A stretch of DNA of 64,000 nt from Bradyrhizobium mercantei (GTDB taxonomy: Bacteria; Pseudomonadota; Alphaproteobacteria; Rhizobiales; Xanthobacteraceae). Positions 25,458 through 34,695 of this stretch are shown here, piece by piece. A program made the translations under genes and the position numbers. Position 1 is the first letter of the stretch, and each line of letters begins with the position of its first letter. The notes beneath the pieces are model-generated. The model saw only the letters and a list, made by a program, of their open reading frames with translations, searched no databases and was not told the origin of the DNA. The stretch is from positions 674,774-738,773 of the forward strand of contig NZ_MKFI01000001.1 of NCBI RefSeq assembly GCF_001982635.1, read 5' to 3'.

Positions 25458-27074
25458 ATGATTTCAGAATTCCAAACCGCCGACGTCGTCATCGTCGGCG
25501 CTGGCTCTGCCGGTTGCACGCTCGCCGCACGTCTCAGCGAGAATCCCGATCTCAAAGTGATCCTTTTGGAAGCCGGATCGACACCTCGGAACATGTGGAT
25601 CCACATCCCGATCGGCTACGTGAAGACGATAGGAGATGCCCGCCACGACTGGAAATTCGTCACCGAACCTGAGCCGTCGATGGCGGATCGCCGATTTTCG
25701 TGGCCTCGAGGAAAGGGTCCAGGCGGGTCCAGCTTGATCAACGGCATGCTGTATTTACGTGGGCATCGAAAGGACTATGACGATTGGGCTGCGCTCGGAA
25801 ACGAAGGCTGGGATTGGGAGACCGTCCGCTCCTATTTCGATCGTTCTCTTGGCACGACGACCGACGGCTATCCTGCCGATAGGAAACGCAGCGGACCGCT
25901 CTGGGTTTCACGACTGCCGCGCGACGTGCTTTCCGACGCCTTCATCGAAGCAGCCGCACGCTGTCAGATCCCGACCGTTGCCGATTTCAACGGCGGCGAT
26001 AACACTGGCGCAGGCTACTTCACCATCAACACTCGAAACGGCCGCCGGATGAGCACCGCGCGCGCCTTCCTGAAGCCCGCGCTTGGCCGTCCCAATCTCA
26101 CCCTCATCACGGGCGCACGGGCCACCAAAATCATCATCGAGAACGGACGTGCCGTCGGCGTTGAGACCCTTCGGGCGGGGTGCCGCGAGATCTTCCGCGC
26201 CTCCCTGGAGGTGATACTGAGCGGTGGCGCGATACAATCCCCCCAATTGATGCAGCTCTCCGGAATCGGTGATCCGGCGCTACTCGGCCGTTTCGGCGTC
26301 AAGGTGGAGGCGGAATTACCGGGCGTGGGCCGCAATCTCCAGGACCATCTGCAGATACGGCCGACCTATCGCTGCAAAGACATCGAGACGTTGAACCAGC
26401 TCGCGCACTCCCGGTGGCGCGGAGCGCGAGAAATGATGAAGTACGCCCTGGGTCGAACCGGCGAACTCAGTAGCGGTATCTTCCGGGCGGGTGCATTTTT
26501 CTCGAGCGGATCCGATCATGATCGGCCCGACACCCAACTCCATTTCGCGCTGTTAAGTTTCGATGAAAGAAATGAACCGCTTCACCGGTTTCCAGGCGTC
26601 ACCGTGTCAGCCTGCGCACTCAGACCGGAGAGCAGAGGTCGGATCGAGATCAACACCGATGATCCGCTGGCGCCACCCTCCATCTACCCGTGCTATCTGA
26701 CGGCACCCGAGGATCGGGAGCTTGCGGTTAAGATGTTTCGCAAAGTACGACAGATCGTATGCAGCGAACCACTCGCCGGTTTCATCGAAGATGAGCACGA
26801 GCCGGGCCGCAAGATCGAGAGTGACGAAGACATTCTGGCTTGGGTGCAACGACGTGCCAGTACGATCTTCCACCCCGTAGGCACCTGCGCGATGGGACCG
26901 GCGTCCGACCCCGAAGCCGTCGTCGATAACGCGTTGCGCGTCCGCGGCGTGCAGAGCTTGCGGGTGGTCGACGGGTCCATCATGCCCCGCCTTGTCTCGG
27001 GCAACACCAACGCTCCTGTCATCATGATCGCCGAGAAGGCCGCCGAGCTGGTAAGGTCGGACCTAGGTGCATAG
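25458..27074 (+). CDS. GMC family FAD-dependent oxidoreductase (choline dehydrogenase type)
   Basis: A 538-residue glucose-methanol-choline family flavoprotein that oxidises an alcohol to an aldehyde. FAD-binding VVIVGAGSAGCTLAARLSE is near residue 10, the GMC signature GPGGSSLINGMLYLRG near 87, and the C-terminal HPVGTCAMG and SGNTNAPVIMIAEKAAEL hold the catalytic His and Asn. No clear ribosome site was seen; ATGs at 25425 and 25458 are both possible. It follows the liv operon on the same strand and may oxidise an alcohol side chain of the imported compound. Confidence 0.88.
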   Translation: MISEFQTADVVIVGAGSAGCTLAARLSENPDLKVILLEAGSTPRNMWIHIPIGYVKTIGDARHDWKFVTEPEPSMADRRFSWPRGKGPGGSSLINGMLYLRGHRKDYDDWAALGNEGWDWETVRSYFDRSLGTTTDGYPADRKRSGPLWVSRLPRDVLSDAFIEAAARCQIPTVADFNGGDNTGAGYFTINTRNGRRMSTARAFLKPALGRPNLTLITGARATKIIIENGRAVGVETLRAGCREIFRASLEVILSGGAIQSPQLMQLSGIGDPALLGRFGVKVEAELPGVGRNLQDHLQIRPTYRCKDIETLNQLAHSRWRGAREMMKYALGRTGELSSGIFRAGAFFSSGSDHDRPDTQLHFALLSFDERNEPLHRFPGVTVSACALRPESRGRIEINTDDPLAPPSIYPCYLTAPEDRELAVKMFRKVRQIVCSEPLAGFIEDEHEPGRKIESDEDILAWVQRRASTIFHPVGTCAMGPASDPEAVVDNALRVRGVQSLRVVDGSIMPRLVSGNTNAPVIMIAEKAAELVRSDLGA

Positions 27075-27130
27075 CAGGGCGCCCCCGCTCCGCCACTCGC
27101 CGGGCGGCGCAACTACGGCGGCGCCGCCGA

Positions 27131-27673
27131 CTACTCGTCCGAGTTTGTTCCGGGCTTCGGGGGCCGCACTGCGTTCTTCCCGTCCAGACTTCGTTCGAGC
27201 ACACCCAACATGTCATGAAGGTCAGACAGCCGGCCCTCTCCCACCCGACGCGCAATCGAGGCATAAATCGCCTCCGAGGCGGGCGCCACTGCATCGATCA
27301 GTTTCATACCTTCCGCAGCTATCGTGACGACCGTCCGACGAAGGTCCGTTTCAGGCGTCCTTCGCTCGATGAATCGCCGCGCCTCGAGATCGCGCAAGAT
27401 ACGCGAGAGACTCGGGCCCAGTATGACCACGGTTCGAGCTAATTCCGTTATCTCGATTTCTCCGAGCCAGGCAAGCGCCCGAAGCACTCTCCATTGCTGC
27501 TCGGTCAATCCGCTCTGGCGCAGCGCGGGTCTGAAGTGCTTCATGACCGCTTCTCTCGCCCGCAGCAATGCCATCGGCAAAGATTGCGAAAACTCCCGCA
27601 TCGGTACCGCGGCCGGCTGCCTCGGGCGAGACTGGCGGGAGTGCGCCAGCTTCGAAGGTCGTCTTGCCATCAT
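27131..27673 (-). CDS. hpaR: MarR family regulator HpaR (homoprotocatechuate operon repressor)
   Basis: A 180-residue MarR-type repressor. MREFSQSLPMALLRAREAVM and LTEQQWRVLRAL near the start match the HpaR subfamily; the winged helix continues through ITELARTVVILGPSLSRILRDLEARRFIERR. Two adjacent ATGs (27673, 27670) are possible starts. It is divergent from hpaH across a perfect palindrome and is expected to repress hpaH and itself until a homoprotocatechuate-type ligand binds. The C-terminus extends by about 20 residues beyond the fold. Confidence 0.88.
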   Translation of the reverse strand: MMARRPSKLAHSRQSRPRQPAAVPMREFSQSLPMALLRAREAVMKHFRPALRQSGLTEQQWRVLRALAWLGEIEITELARTVVILGPSLSRILRDLEARRFIERRTPETDLRRTVVTIAAEGMKLIDAVAPASEAIYASIARRVGEGRLSDLHDMLGVLERSLDGKNAVRPPKPGTNSDE

Positions 27674-27721
27674 CGATCCAACTCTAAGAATCCGATTTGC
27701 ATATCGAAGTTGCCCAGAAAC

Positions 27722-27737
27722 GCTTAACATGTTAAGC
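27722..27737. promoter_or_regulatory. HpaR/MarR operator GCTTAACATGTTAAGC
   Basis: A 16-bp perfect palindrome between hpaR and hpaH, 48 bases from the hpaR start and 32 from the hpaH start. Its 14-bp core CTTAACATGTTAAG recurs at 63903-63916. Confidence 0.8.
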
Positions 27738-27769
27738 ATCAGAAGACACCAACAATCGAAAGTCGCATC

Positions 27770-28576
27770 ATGGCCCTGTCGCAAGACGCAATCATTTCCG
27801 CGGCCGAACGGCTCGATAGCGCCGAAAAGTCCCGCACGCAGATCCGGCAGATCTCGCTCGAGCATCCCGGCATCACGATCGAAGATGCTTATGCGATCCA
27901 GAAGAGATGGGTCGACATGAAGGTCGCGCAGGGACGTGTGGTGAGGGGCCACAAGATCGGACTGACGTCGAAAGCCATGCAAAGCGCGCTAAACATCGAC
28001 GAACCCGACTCCGGCGTCCTGCTCGACGACATGTTCTTCGACGACGGCGGCCTGGTACCCACCGAGCGCTTCATTGCGACCCGGATCGAGGCAGAGCTCG
28101 CCTTCGTCATGAAGCGGAGACTGGCGGGGCCAGCCTGCACGATGTTCGACGTGCTCAACGCGACCGATTTCGTAGTGCCCGCGCTCGAGATCTTGGACAC
28201 CCGGATCGAACGTGTCGACGCGCAAACCAAGGCGACGAGAAAGATATTCGATACGATTGCGGATAACGCCGCCAACGCTGGCATCGTGCTCGGTGGGCGC
28301 CCGATCCGGCCATTGGAGGCCGATCTCCGATGGATCGGCGCCCTTTGCTACCGCAACGGCCAACTGGAAGAAACGGGACTTGCCGCGGGGGTCCTGAATC
28401 ATCCAGCGACCGCCGTGGCGTGGCTCGCCAACAAGATCGCTCCGAACGGTCTGGCGCTGGAAGCAGGCCAAGTCGTGCTGGCAGGCTCGTTCATTCGCCC
28501 CATCGAAGCCCGCAAAGGCGACACGATCCAGGCAGACTACGGAGCTTATGGTTCCGTTAGTTGCTACTTCGCTTGA
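27770..28576 (+). CDS. hpaH: 2-oxo-hept-4-ene-1,7-dioate hydratase
   Basis: A 268-residue enzyme of the fumarylacetoacetase/MhpD-like hydratase family. It hydrates 2-oxohept-4-ene-1,7-dioate in the homoprotocatechuate (4-hydroxyphenylacetate) meta-cleavage route. Family blocks include VVRGHKIGLTSKAMQ, SGVLLDDMFF, RIEAELAFVM and HPATAVAWLANKIA. The divergent HpaR gene supports this over the close relative MhpD. The other pathway genes are not beside it. Its 3' end overlaps the convergent SDR by 13 bases. Confidence 0.88.
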   Translation: MALSQDAIISAAERLDSAEKSRTQIRQISLEHPGITIEDAYAIQKRWVDMKVAQGRVVRGHKIGLTSKAMQSALNIDEPDSGVLLDDMFFDDGGLVPTERFIATRIEAELAFVMKRRLAGPACTMFDVLNATDFVVPALEILDTRIERVDAQTKATRKIFDTIADNAANAGIVLGGRPIRPLEADLRWIGALCYRNGQLEETGLAAGVLNHPATAVAWLANKIAPNGLALEAGQVVLAGSFIRPIEARKGDTIQADYGAYGSVSCYFA

Positions 28577-29412
28577 GCACGATCACGAATGTAGTTCCTG
28601 CAAGCGTGAAAGCCGGCCAGAATGCGTTCGTGCCGTTCGATGATCCTGCCTTGACCGTCCTCGTGAGTGAAAACGAAGAACTCGTTTGCGAGCATTGCAT
28701 CGAGGATTCTTTCCCCCACGAGGTCCGGCGACATGGCCGCTCTCTTGAATCTATCCGAGAGTCCGCTCGACGAGGCACTCGGGCCGCCCAGCCGATCGGG
28801 TCTCCTTTCGGACGATCTTTCGAGCGTCGTCGCGACGACGCCTGGGCAAAGTAGCGACACCCCGATACCCGTTCCTTCCAGGTCGAAGACAAGCGATTCC
28901 GAGAGAGCGACGACGGCATATTTGCTGGCTGCATAGGACCCGTTGCGCACAGCCGGATTGACCTGAAGTCCTCCTATCGACGCAGTGTTGACGATGTGAC
29001 CGCCCTCGCCATGCCGGATCATCCCTGGCACGAACGCTCGAAGTCCGTTGACGACACCCAGCACGTTCACTCCAAGCACCCAATCCCAGTCGGATGGCTT
29101 CAATTCCCAGACAGGAGCGGTCTTGAGCGCCACACCCGCGTTGTTGAACAGAAAATGTATGGGTCCCATTCGTCGGTCGATTTCGCCAGCGATCTCTTCG
29201 AATGTTGCAGCATCGGTGACGTCCACGACGAAGCTGGCGACCTTGACGCCCGTTTCCGACAATTCGGATCGTGCACGCTCAAGCGGCTCATCCTCGATAT
29301 CGGCGAGCGCTATATTGGTACCGCGACGCGCCAAGGCGCGGCAGATACTAAGACCGATGCCGTTAGCTGCCCCGGTCACGAACGCCGTCCGGCCCGCGAA
29401 ATTCAGGTTCAT
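28564..29412 (-). CDS. SDR family NAD(P)-dependent oxidoreductase
   Basis: A 282-residue short-chain dehydrogenase. TGAANGIG is near residue 14, NNAG near 90, and YAASK gives the catalytic Tyr/Lys. The extended C-terminus (after LLCPGVV, with many Ser and Arg) is like that of the longer SDRs acting on bulky substrates. GGGGAAGG lies 6 bases before the ATG. The gene has a TAGAC palindrome 18 bases upstream and sits downstream of the MFS gene on the same strand. Confidence 0.87.
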   Translation of the reverse strand: MNLNFAGRTAFVTGAANGIGLSICRALARRGTNIALADIEDEPLERARSELSETGVKVASFVVDVTDAATFEEIAGEIDRRMGPIHFLFNNAGVALKTAPVWELKPSDWDWVLGVNVLGVVNGLRAFVPGMIRHGEGGHIVNTASIGGLQVNPAVRNGSYAASKYAVVALSESLVFDLEGTGIGVSLLCPGVVATTLERSSERRPDRLGGPSASSSGLSDRFKRAAMSPDLVGERILDAMLANEFFVFTHEDGQGRIIERHERILAGFHACRNYIRDRAQAK

Positions 29413-29430
29413 TTGGCCTTCCCCTATGGA

Positions 29431-29444
29431 TAGACGATCGTCTA
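29431..29444. promoter_or_regulatory. TetR-like palindrome TAGACGATCGTCTA
   Basis: A perfect 14-bp palindrome 18 bases upstream of the SDR ATG, in the 42-base gap after the MFS gene. TAGACNN..NNGTCTA palindromes are common TetR-family operators; no TetR gene is in the window. Confidence 0.45.
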
Positions 29445-29454
29445 GGACGCGGGA

Positions 29455-30735
29455 CTAAGCGCGCGTCGATCCAATTTGGCGCTCCAACGCGAGCTGGGAT
29501 TGAGGATCTTCAGCCGTTTCGCGAACATCGCCCGCGCCACGAACGCGCCGAAGCATAAGAATCGCCAATACGACTGCTGCTGTAGGACAGGCGAGTAGCA
29601 GCATGATCGACGATGGCGCGTACCCCGCGTGGATCAATGTGCCGCCCGCGATCGGACCTAGGATTCCGCCAAGGCGACCCACACCCATAGCCCACCCGGT
29701 TCCTGTGGCCCGCAAGTGTGCCGGATACAGAGTACCTGCGAGGCCTATCAGTCCCAGCATGCTGCCGACGATCCCCCATCCCATAGCGAAAAGCATCGCG
29801 CACAGAGCAAATCCGGAGAAATGCACCTTACCGAGAAAGATCAGAGCGATGACGGCAATGGCAAGGTTGGCCGCAAGCACGCGCTCCGCGTTGAAGCGCG
29901 ACAACGCATAGCCGACCAGAAAAGTGGAGAACATGCCGGCGACAGGGTAGAAGCTCGCGGCGTGAGCAGCTTCGGCAGGAGTCGTTCCATCGAGAGTGAT
30001 GAAGGTGGGCACCCACGCGCCGAGAAGATACATTGTGAAAAGGTTCGCCAGAAAGATGCTCCACAGCAGGAGAGTGGTCGCCGCCAATCCGTTCTGAAAT
30101 AGGCCCCCGATCGGATTCCGCGTCTTCGCCGATGCACGGAACGCGCTCGATTCCTGCAATAGTGCGAACAGCACCGGGAAGATGGCGAGAGGGAGGGCGC
30201 CGCCGGTCAGGAACATCCCCTGCCAGCCCCAACTCGGCAGGATCATAGCGGCCACCTGGCCTGCGGCAAAAGAACCGAAGGACGCACCGCAGAACATGAA
30301 GGTTATCGCCGCCGTGCGCCATTTTTCCGGAACCGCATCTCCGGTGAGGGCCACGGTGGTCGGCATTGCACCGCCCATTCCCAATCCCGTCAGGAAGCGC
30401 AGCACGACGAGCATCCATACGGACGTGGCGTGTGCGGTGGCCAAAGAAGAAAGCCCGAACAGCAACACCGAGATCAGGATCATCGGACGCCGGCCGAACC
30501 GGTCACCGAGGGGGCCAGCGACCAAGGCGCCGATCATGATGCCGATGCTGGAGAAAGCGAAGGCCTGCGTAAACGCCTCCGGCGCGAGCCCCCATTCCCT
30601 CGCGATTGATGGCACGGCGAAGCCCACCGTAGCCAGGTCGTAGCCGTCCAAGACTTGCACTAACCCGCAAAGAACGGGGACCAAGACACGATTGTCGATC
30701 CATCTCTTCTGCATGTGGTCGGTGTTCGCTCCCAT
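29455..30735 (-). CDS. MFS transporter, aromatic acid:H+ symporter family
   Basis: A 426-residue twelve-helix permease of the major facilitator superfamily. LDGYDLATVGFAVPSIAREW in helix 1 carries the DG-D motif of the AAHS family (PcaK/BenK type), and GPLGDRFGRRPMI is the loop 2-3 motif. It most likely takes up an aromatic acid. The start at 30735 follows GAGGGAAGGGAA; the open frame to 31002 is not protein-like. It is divergent from an IclR gene across 293 bases. Confidence 0.88.
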   Translation of the reverse strand: MGANTDHMQKRWIDNRVLVPVLCGLVQVLDGYDLATVGFAVPSIAREWGLAPEAFTQAFAFSSIGIMIGALVAGPLGDRFGRRPMILISVLLFGLSSLATAHATSVWMLVVLRFLTGLGMGGAMPTTVALTGDAVPEKWRTAAITFMFCGASFGSFAAGQVAAMILPSWGWQGMFLTGGALPLAIFPVLFALLQESSAFRASAKTRNPIGGLFQNGLAATTLLLWSIFLANLFTMYLLGAWVPTFITLDGTTPAEAAHAASFYPVAGMFSTFLVGYALSRFNAERVLAANLAIAVIALIFLGKVHFSGFALCAMLFAMGWGIVGSMLGLIGLAGTLYPAHLRATGTGWAMGVGRLGGILGPIAGGTLIHAGYAPSSIMLLLACPTAAVVLAILMLRRVRGAGDVRETAEDPQSQLALERQIGSTRA

Positions 30736-30864
30736 GGCATGTTCCCTTCCCTCTTCCGATGCGCCTTGGGAACGGCCCTTGATCGGACCCTCCGTGGTCG
30801 CTTGGAAGGACCTTGCGGGACGTCGGTCGTCGCCCGCAATTCGCGGATCGCCTCCGCAGGTAAA

Positions 30865-30885
30865 GATTTCACATACGTGGAAATC
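30865..30885. promoter_or_regulatory. Inverted repeat GATTTC-N9-GAAATC in the MFS/IclR divergent region
   Basis: A 6+6 bp inverted repeat with a 9-base spacer in the gap between the MFS and IclR genes. It could be the IclR operator; this rests on position and symmetry only. Confidence 0.3.
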
Positions 30886-31028
30886 GGCTACGGATTTGCG
30901 GGAAGGCGGATTTACTGCGCAGGCATCCGGGCCCTCCCACTCGGGCATTGCGAGCCTTGGCATGGGCCGCCGCGTGATATATTTGCAGCACGGAGCCTCC
31001 AAGATTTTACCGGCATTCTTGCTGTTTC

Positions 31029-31793
31029 ATGTCGAACGCTCTCATAAAGTCGGCCCGTCGGGTCTTCGACATCCTGGAGCTCTTTCAGCGTCTCCAGAAG
31101 CCGCTGCGGCTTACCGACGTCGTTGAAGAGCTGGGCCTGCCGAACTCAAGCGCGGCCGCGCTTCTGAAGACGATGGCAGACCTCAGCTATCTCTCGTTCG
31201 ACCCCGAGCTGCGCACGTACATACCAACCGAGCGGATCATCCGACTTGGAAGCTGGCTCACCAGCAACGAATTCGAGCGCGGCCCGATACGCGCGGCATT
31301 GCATCTGCTGAGCCGGAAGTCTAACGAGGCCGTGTTGTTAGGGACACCGATCGACCTGCACGCCGAGGTCGTCGACATCATACATTCCAATCAGCCCATC
31401 CAGTATTTCACGCCCGTGGGCGCTAAGGTTCTGCTGGTTCACTCCGCGCTGGGGTGGGCATTTTTGAGCCTCCAAAGCAGCGCTCGAATAGCGAAACTGC
31501 ACGCCCGAACCATAGAAAGAAATCCTGCGGCGCGCGAAATCGGTTCTCTCGATCAACTTCAACGTGACGTCGCCAAGGTTCGAAAGGACGGGTACTGCTT
31601 CTCAAAGGGGATGGTTTACGGACAGGCCGGCGTGGTGGCGATGGTGATGCCCTCGCCCTCCGGACACCGCCCGTTGGCCATCGCCATCGGCGGACCGCTT
31701 GTGCGAATCGAAAAACGTCTGCCGGAACTTGTCGCGATGCTCAGAGCGGAGCGTGCAAAGCTCGAAGGATCCCTCGACCAACGTGGCAAGTAG
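31029..31793 (+). CDS. IclR family transcriptional regulator
   Basis: A 254-residue IclR-type protein. The N-terminal winged helix reads SARRVFDILELFQRLQKPLRLTDVVEELGLPNSSAAALLKTM; the effector domain follows, with FTPVGAKVLLVHSALGWAFLS in the ligand region and VRKDGYCFSKGMVYGQAGVVAM further on. It is divergent from the aromatic-acid MFS permease and is therefore probably its regulator. No strong ribosome site was seen before the ATG. Confidence 0.88.
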   Translation: MSNALIKSARRVFDILELFQRLQKPLRLTDVVEELGLPNSSAAALLKTMADLSYLSFDPELRTYIPTERIIRLGSWLTSNEFERGPIRAALHLLSRKSNEAVLLGTPIDLHAEVVDIIHSNQPIQYFTPVGAKVLLVHSALGWAFLSLQSSARIAKLHARTIERNPAAREIGSLDQLQRDVAKVRKDGYCFSKGMVYGQAGVVAMVMPSPSGHRPLAIAIGGPLVRIEKRLPELVAMLRAERAKLEGSLDQRGK

Positions 31794-31909
31794 CGTTCCG
31801 AAAGGTAGAAGGCATGCGACGGATTTGATCGCGTCCGATGGACACGGCATCTTCGGAACGTTCGCGCCTTTGCCCTCCGCTGCTGGCCAGGAAGACGTTC
31901 CCAACCATT

Positions 31910-32794
31910 CTAGGCTACCGCACGACTCGGCGGGCCATCGGTGAGCCAAGAAATAACGCGGTTGAGCACCCACTCGCGTAAACCAGTGTACACGTGATCG
32001 CCCCCAGGGACCGACAGGTGTTCGAAGATCGGTGACCGCGTCGCATGCTCATCGAGGAGTTCGGCGAGACCTTGAAATGGAAAGAATGCCTCGACCTCCA
32101 CGGTCCCCGTGATGGCCAGAGCGGGACTAGAGATATTCTCAAGCAGCCTGAGAACGTTGTACTTTTCGTGCGGTCCATAAGTATCAAGATATTGCGCTGC
32201 GCCGCTGAAATAGGGCAACGGAACGGTCACTCCGATTAAGGCATTCGGCTCGGCCCCTCGCACGCTTTCCTCGCACCGTGCAAGATCCCTTCTGAATTCC
32301 TCTCTTCTCGACGTTCCCATCCATCGGCTGTGCGACAGGAGTGGCGGCGACGACAGGACGGCGCAAGTCGCTGCGTCCGGCCGCTGCGCCATGTAGTACG
32401 CGACTTTGACCGCGCCACGGCTATGACCCCAGAGGAGAATCCGTCGATATCCCTGGACCTTCAGCCAAGCGATCCAGGAATCCAGATCATTTAGGCACTC
32501 GTCCAGCCGCTCCATCGAAGTGCCTAAATAGCCCTGTGGCCCGGTCAATCGCACGGCCATGCTCAGAAAGCCATGACCACGGGTGTTTGCCGTCACAACC
32601 GGATAGCCAGAGCCGGCGAGCAATTCCGCGAAGCCGCGCTGGTACGAACTATAAAAATTCGCCCCATTGCCGTGGACCATCAGTACGGCATCGACGATGC
32701 GCGCGCGCCTGTCCAATCGATCGGCGGCGTAGAACGCCCCGGTCAGAAGCAGATCGTCAGAGGTGATGACGTCGACGAGATTGCAGAGAGCCAA
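31910..32794 (-). CDS. Alpha/beta hydrolase (serine esterase) next to a Baeyer-Villiger-type monooxygenase
   Basis: A 294-residue alpha/beta-hydrolase. MVHGNGANFYSSYQ forms the oxyanion loop, the nucleophile Ser is in GHSRGAV near residue 120, and the His in GGDHVYTG close to the end. I start it at a TTG (32794) placed 5 bases after AGGAGG, right behind the monooxygenase stop; the frame continues upstream, but only as a shadow inside the monooxygenase. An esterase coupled to a Baeyer-Villiger enzyme would open the lactone or ester made by it. Confidence 0.82.
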   Translation of the reverse strand: MALCNLVDVITSDDLLLTGAFYAADRLDRRARIVDAVLMVHGNGANFYSSYQRGFAELLAGSGYPVVTANTRGHGFLSMAVRLTGPQGYLGTSMERLDECLNDLDSWIAWLKVQGYRRILLWGHSRGAVKVAYYMAQRPDAATCAVLSSPPLLSHSRWMGTSRREEFRRDLARCEESVRGAEPNALIGVTVPLPYFSGAAQYLDTYGPHEKYNVLRLLENISSPALAITGTVEVEAFFPFQGLAELLDEHATRSPIFEHLSVPGGDHVYTGLREWVLNRVISWLTDGPPSRAVA

Positions 32795-32805
32795 TCGAAC
32801 CTCCT

Positions 32806-34695
32806 TTAGGCGGAAGGCATCTCGGCCGTCGCCCGAGATCCGGTTCCTGAAGCATCGCCCTGGACGGTATCCTGCCCATAGTTCAGCTCGAGACCAGACA
32901 GCGTTCCGTCTTCTCGCCAATCGGACAGGACCCGGAAAAATCCCATGGCATCGGGAAAGTTCGCATTCGCGATCGGTCGCTTGTCGAGCTGCCCCTCGTT
33001 TGTAAGGCGTCCCGGCGTACATACCTCCGCCGGCCTCCGGTCTACGCCGGCAGCGATGCGCTGAACCCACTCCTGCTCGGCTCTTCGCGAGACATCGAAG
33101 AAGCGAACTCCTCGCGATTCCATCTCTCGGACGATGTAGCCGATATGGGCCGCATGCTCCTGGATGGTGTGCGAGAAGTTGACCGTCAGTGCGGCCTGCG
33201 CATTGGACCCGGGCAGGATGAACAGGTTCGGAAATCCTCGGCTCGTCATGCCGTGCAGAGTTGCGATTCCGCTGTTCCACTTATCGCTCAAGCTACTGCC
33301 ATCCCGCCCCTTAATCTCGATACCCTTCAAGATCGAGTTCGATTCGTAATCGAATCCGGTCGCGAAGATGAGGCAGTCGAGTTCGTACTTCCGGCCGCCG
33401 GCGACGACGCCGTCGGGAAGCACTTCCTCGATTCCCTGCCCATCGGTATCGACGAGGGTCACCGTGGACCGATTGAAAGCTTCGAGATAGTCGTCGTGAA
33501 AGGCTGGTCGCTTACAGTGATAATTGTAATAAGGCTTCAACCGTTCGGCAGTTTCAGGGTCCTTCACCACATGGTCGACCCTGGCCCGGATCGCCTCCAT
33601 CTGCTTCAGGTCTAACCGTTCTTTAGCGGCCAAAGCCTCCTCCGGCGTTTGTCCGAACGACGCCAGGGATCGCCGCAGCGGCCCGTAAAAAGCCGTCCAG
33701 CCGTCGTCGACCAGATCCGTCGACTGAGCACGGCCGGAAATGATTTCCGTAAAGTTGGCCATGCGGCGACGTTGCCAGCCCGGCTCCAGCCCTGCTGCAA
33801 AAGAGGCATCGGTCGGACGATTGTTGCGTGGACCGACTGTCGACGGCGTGCGCTGAAACAAATATGTGGCCAGCGCGTGTCGCGCGACTTGGGGAAGGAC
33901 CTGCACTGCGGTGGCCCCTGTTCCGACTACCCCAACGCGCTTGTCGGACAGCCCGGTCAAGCCTCCGGTGATGTCCCCAGCGGTGTAGGCGTAGTCCCAG
34001 CGGCTGGAATGGAATGAACGGCCCTTGAAAGATCCCAGTCCCGGGATGCCGGGGAGTCTCGGATTGTTGAAGATGCCCTTGCAGATGGCAACGTACCTCG
34101 CTCTGATCGCATCACCACGATCGGTCCGCACGACCCAGCGAGCTGCGTCTGCGTCCCACCGAACCTCCTTGACCGTAGTATGAAAGAGAGCCAGCGGATA
34201 CAGACCGTAGTGCCTGGCGATCTGCTTCGAGTACTCGAATATTTCCGATCCGGATGCGTACTTCTCTGTGGGGATGTAGCCCGTCTCTTCGAGGAGCGGG
34301 AGGTAGATGTACGACTCGACGTCGCACATGATGCCCGGGTATCGATTCCAATACCACGTACCGCCAACGTCACCGGCGCTATCGACGACACGCACGCTAG
34401 CCAGGCCCGCCTCCTTGAGCCGGGCCGCTGTCATGAGCCCACCGAACCCCGCCCCCACGACGAGAGCATCGACCTCGTCGTTCAAAGCGGCGCGTTCGAC
34501 TGCGACCGAGTAGGGATCGTCGAGGTAATGCGCGAGCTCGCCGGTCAGATCCGATATGTCGGTCCGGTTTGATGCCAGCCTCTTCGCGCGCTCCTCGCTG
34601 TATTTTCTGCGGACTTCGGCGGTATCGGGAATCACCGTCGGCTCGGGAAGCAAGCCGCCCCATTCGAATCCTGCAGTCGTATCGCTCTTCTTCAT
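32806..34695 (-). CDS. Baeyer-Villiger-type flavin monooxygenase
   Basis: A 629-residue class B flavoprotein monooxygenase that would use NADPH and O2 to insert oxygen next to a ketone. FAD motif GAGFGGLMTAARL starts at residue 81, the fingerprint FKGRSFHSSRWD (FxGxxxHxxxW-P/D) is at 223-234 and the NADPH motif GVVGTGATAVQV at about 254. GAGG lies about 9 bases before the ATG. The N-terminal extension of about 70 residues before the FAD domain puts it with the longer cyclododecanone/steroid-type members. The hydrolase follows immediately. Confidence 0.9.
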   Translation of the reverse strand: MKKSDTTAGFEWGGLLPEPTVIPDTAEVRRKYSEERAKRLASNRTDISDLTGELAHYLDDPYSVAVERAALNDEVDALVVGAGFGGLMTAARLKEAGLASVRVVDSAGDVGGTWYWNRYPGIMCDVESYIYLPLLEETGYIPTEKYASGSEIFEYSKQIARHYGLYPLALFHTTVKEVRWDADAARWVVRTDRGDAIRARYVAICKGIFNNPRLPGIPGLGSFKGRSFHSSRWDYAYTAGDITGGLTGLSDKRVGVVGTGATAVQVLPQVARHALATYLFQRTPSTVGPRNNRPTDASFAAGLEPGWQRRRMANFTEIISGRAQSTDLVDDGWTAFYGPLRRSLASFGQTPEEALAAKERLDLKQMEAIRARVDHVVKDPETAERLKPYYNYHCKRPAFHDDYLEAFNRSTVTLVDTDGQGIEEVLPDGVVAGGRKYELDCLIFATGFDYESNSILKGIEIKGRDGSSLSDKWNSGIATLHGMTSRGFPNLFILPGSNAQAALTVNFSHTIQEHAAHIGYIVREMESRGVRFFDVSRRAEQEWVQRIAAGVDRRPAEVCTPGRLTNEGQLDKRPIANANFPDAMGFFRVLSDWREDGTLSGLELNYGQDTVQGDASGTGSRATAEMPSA

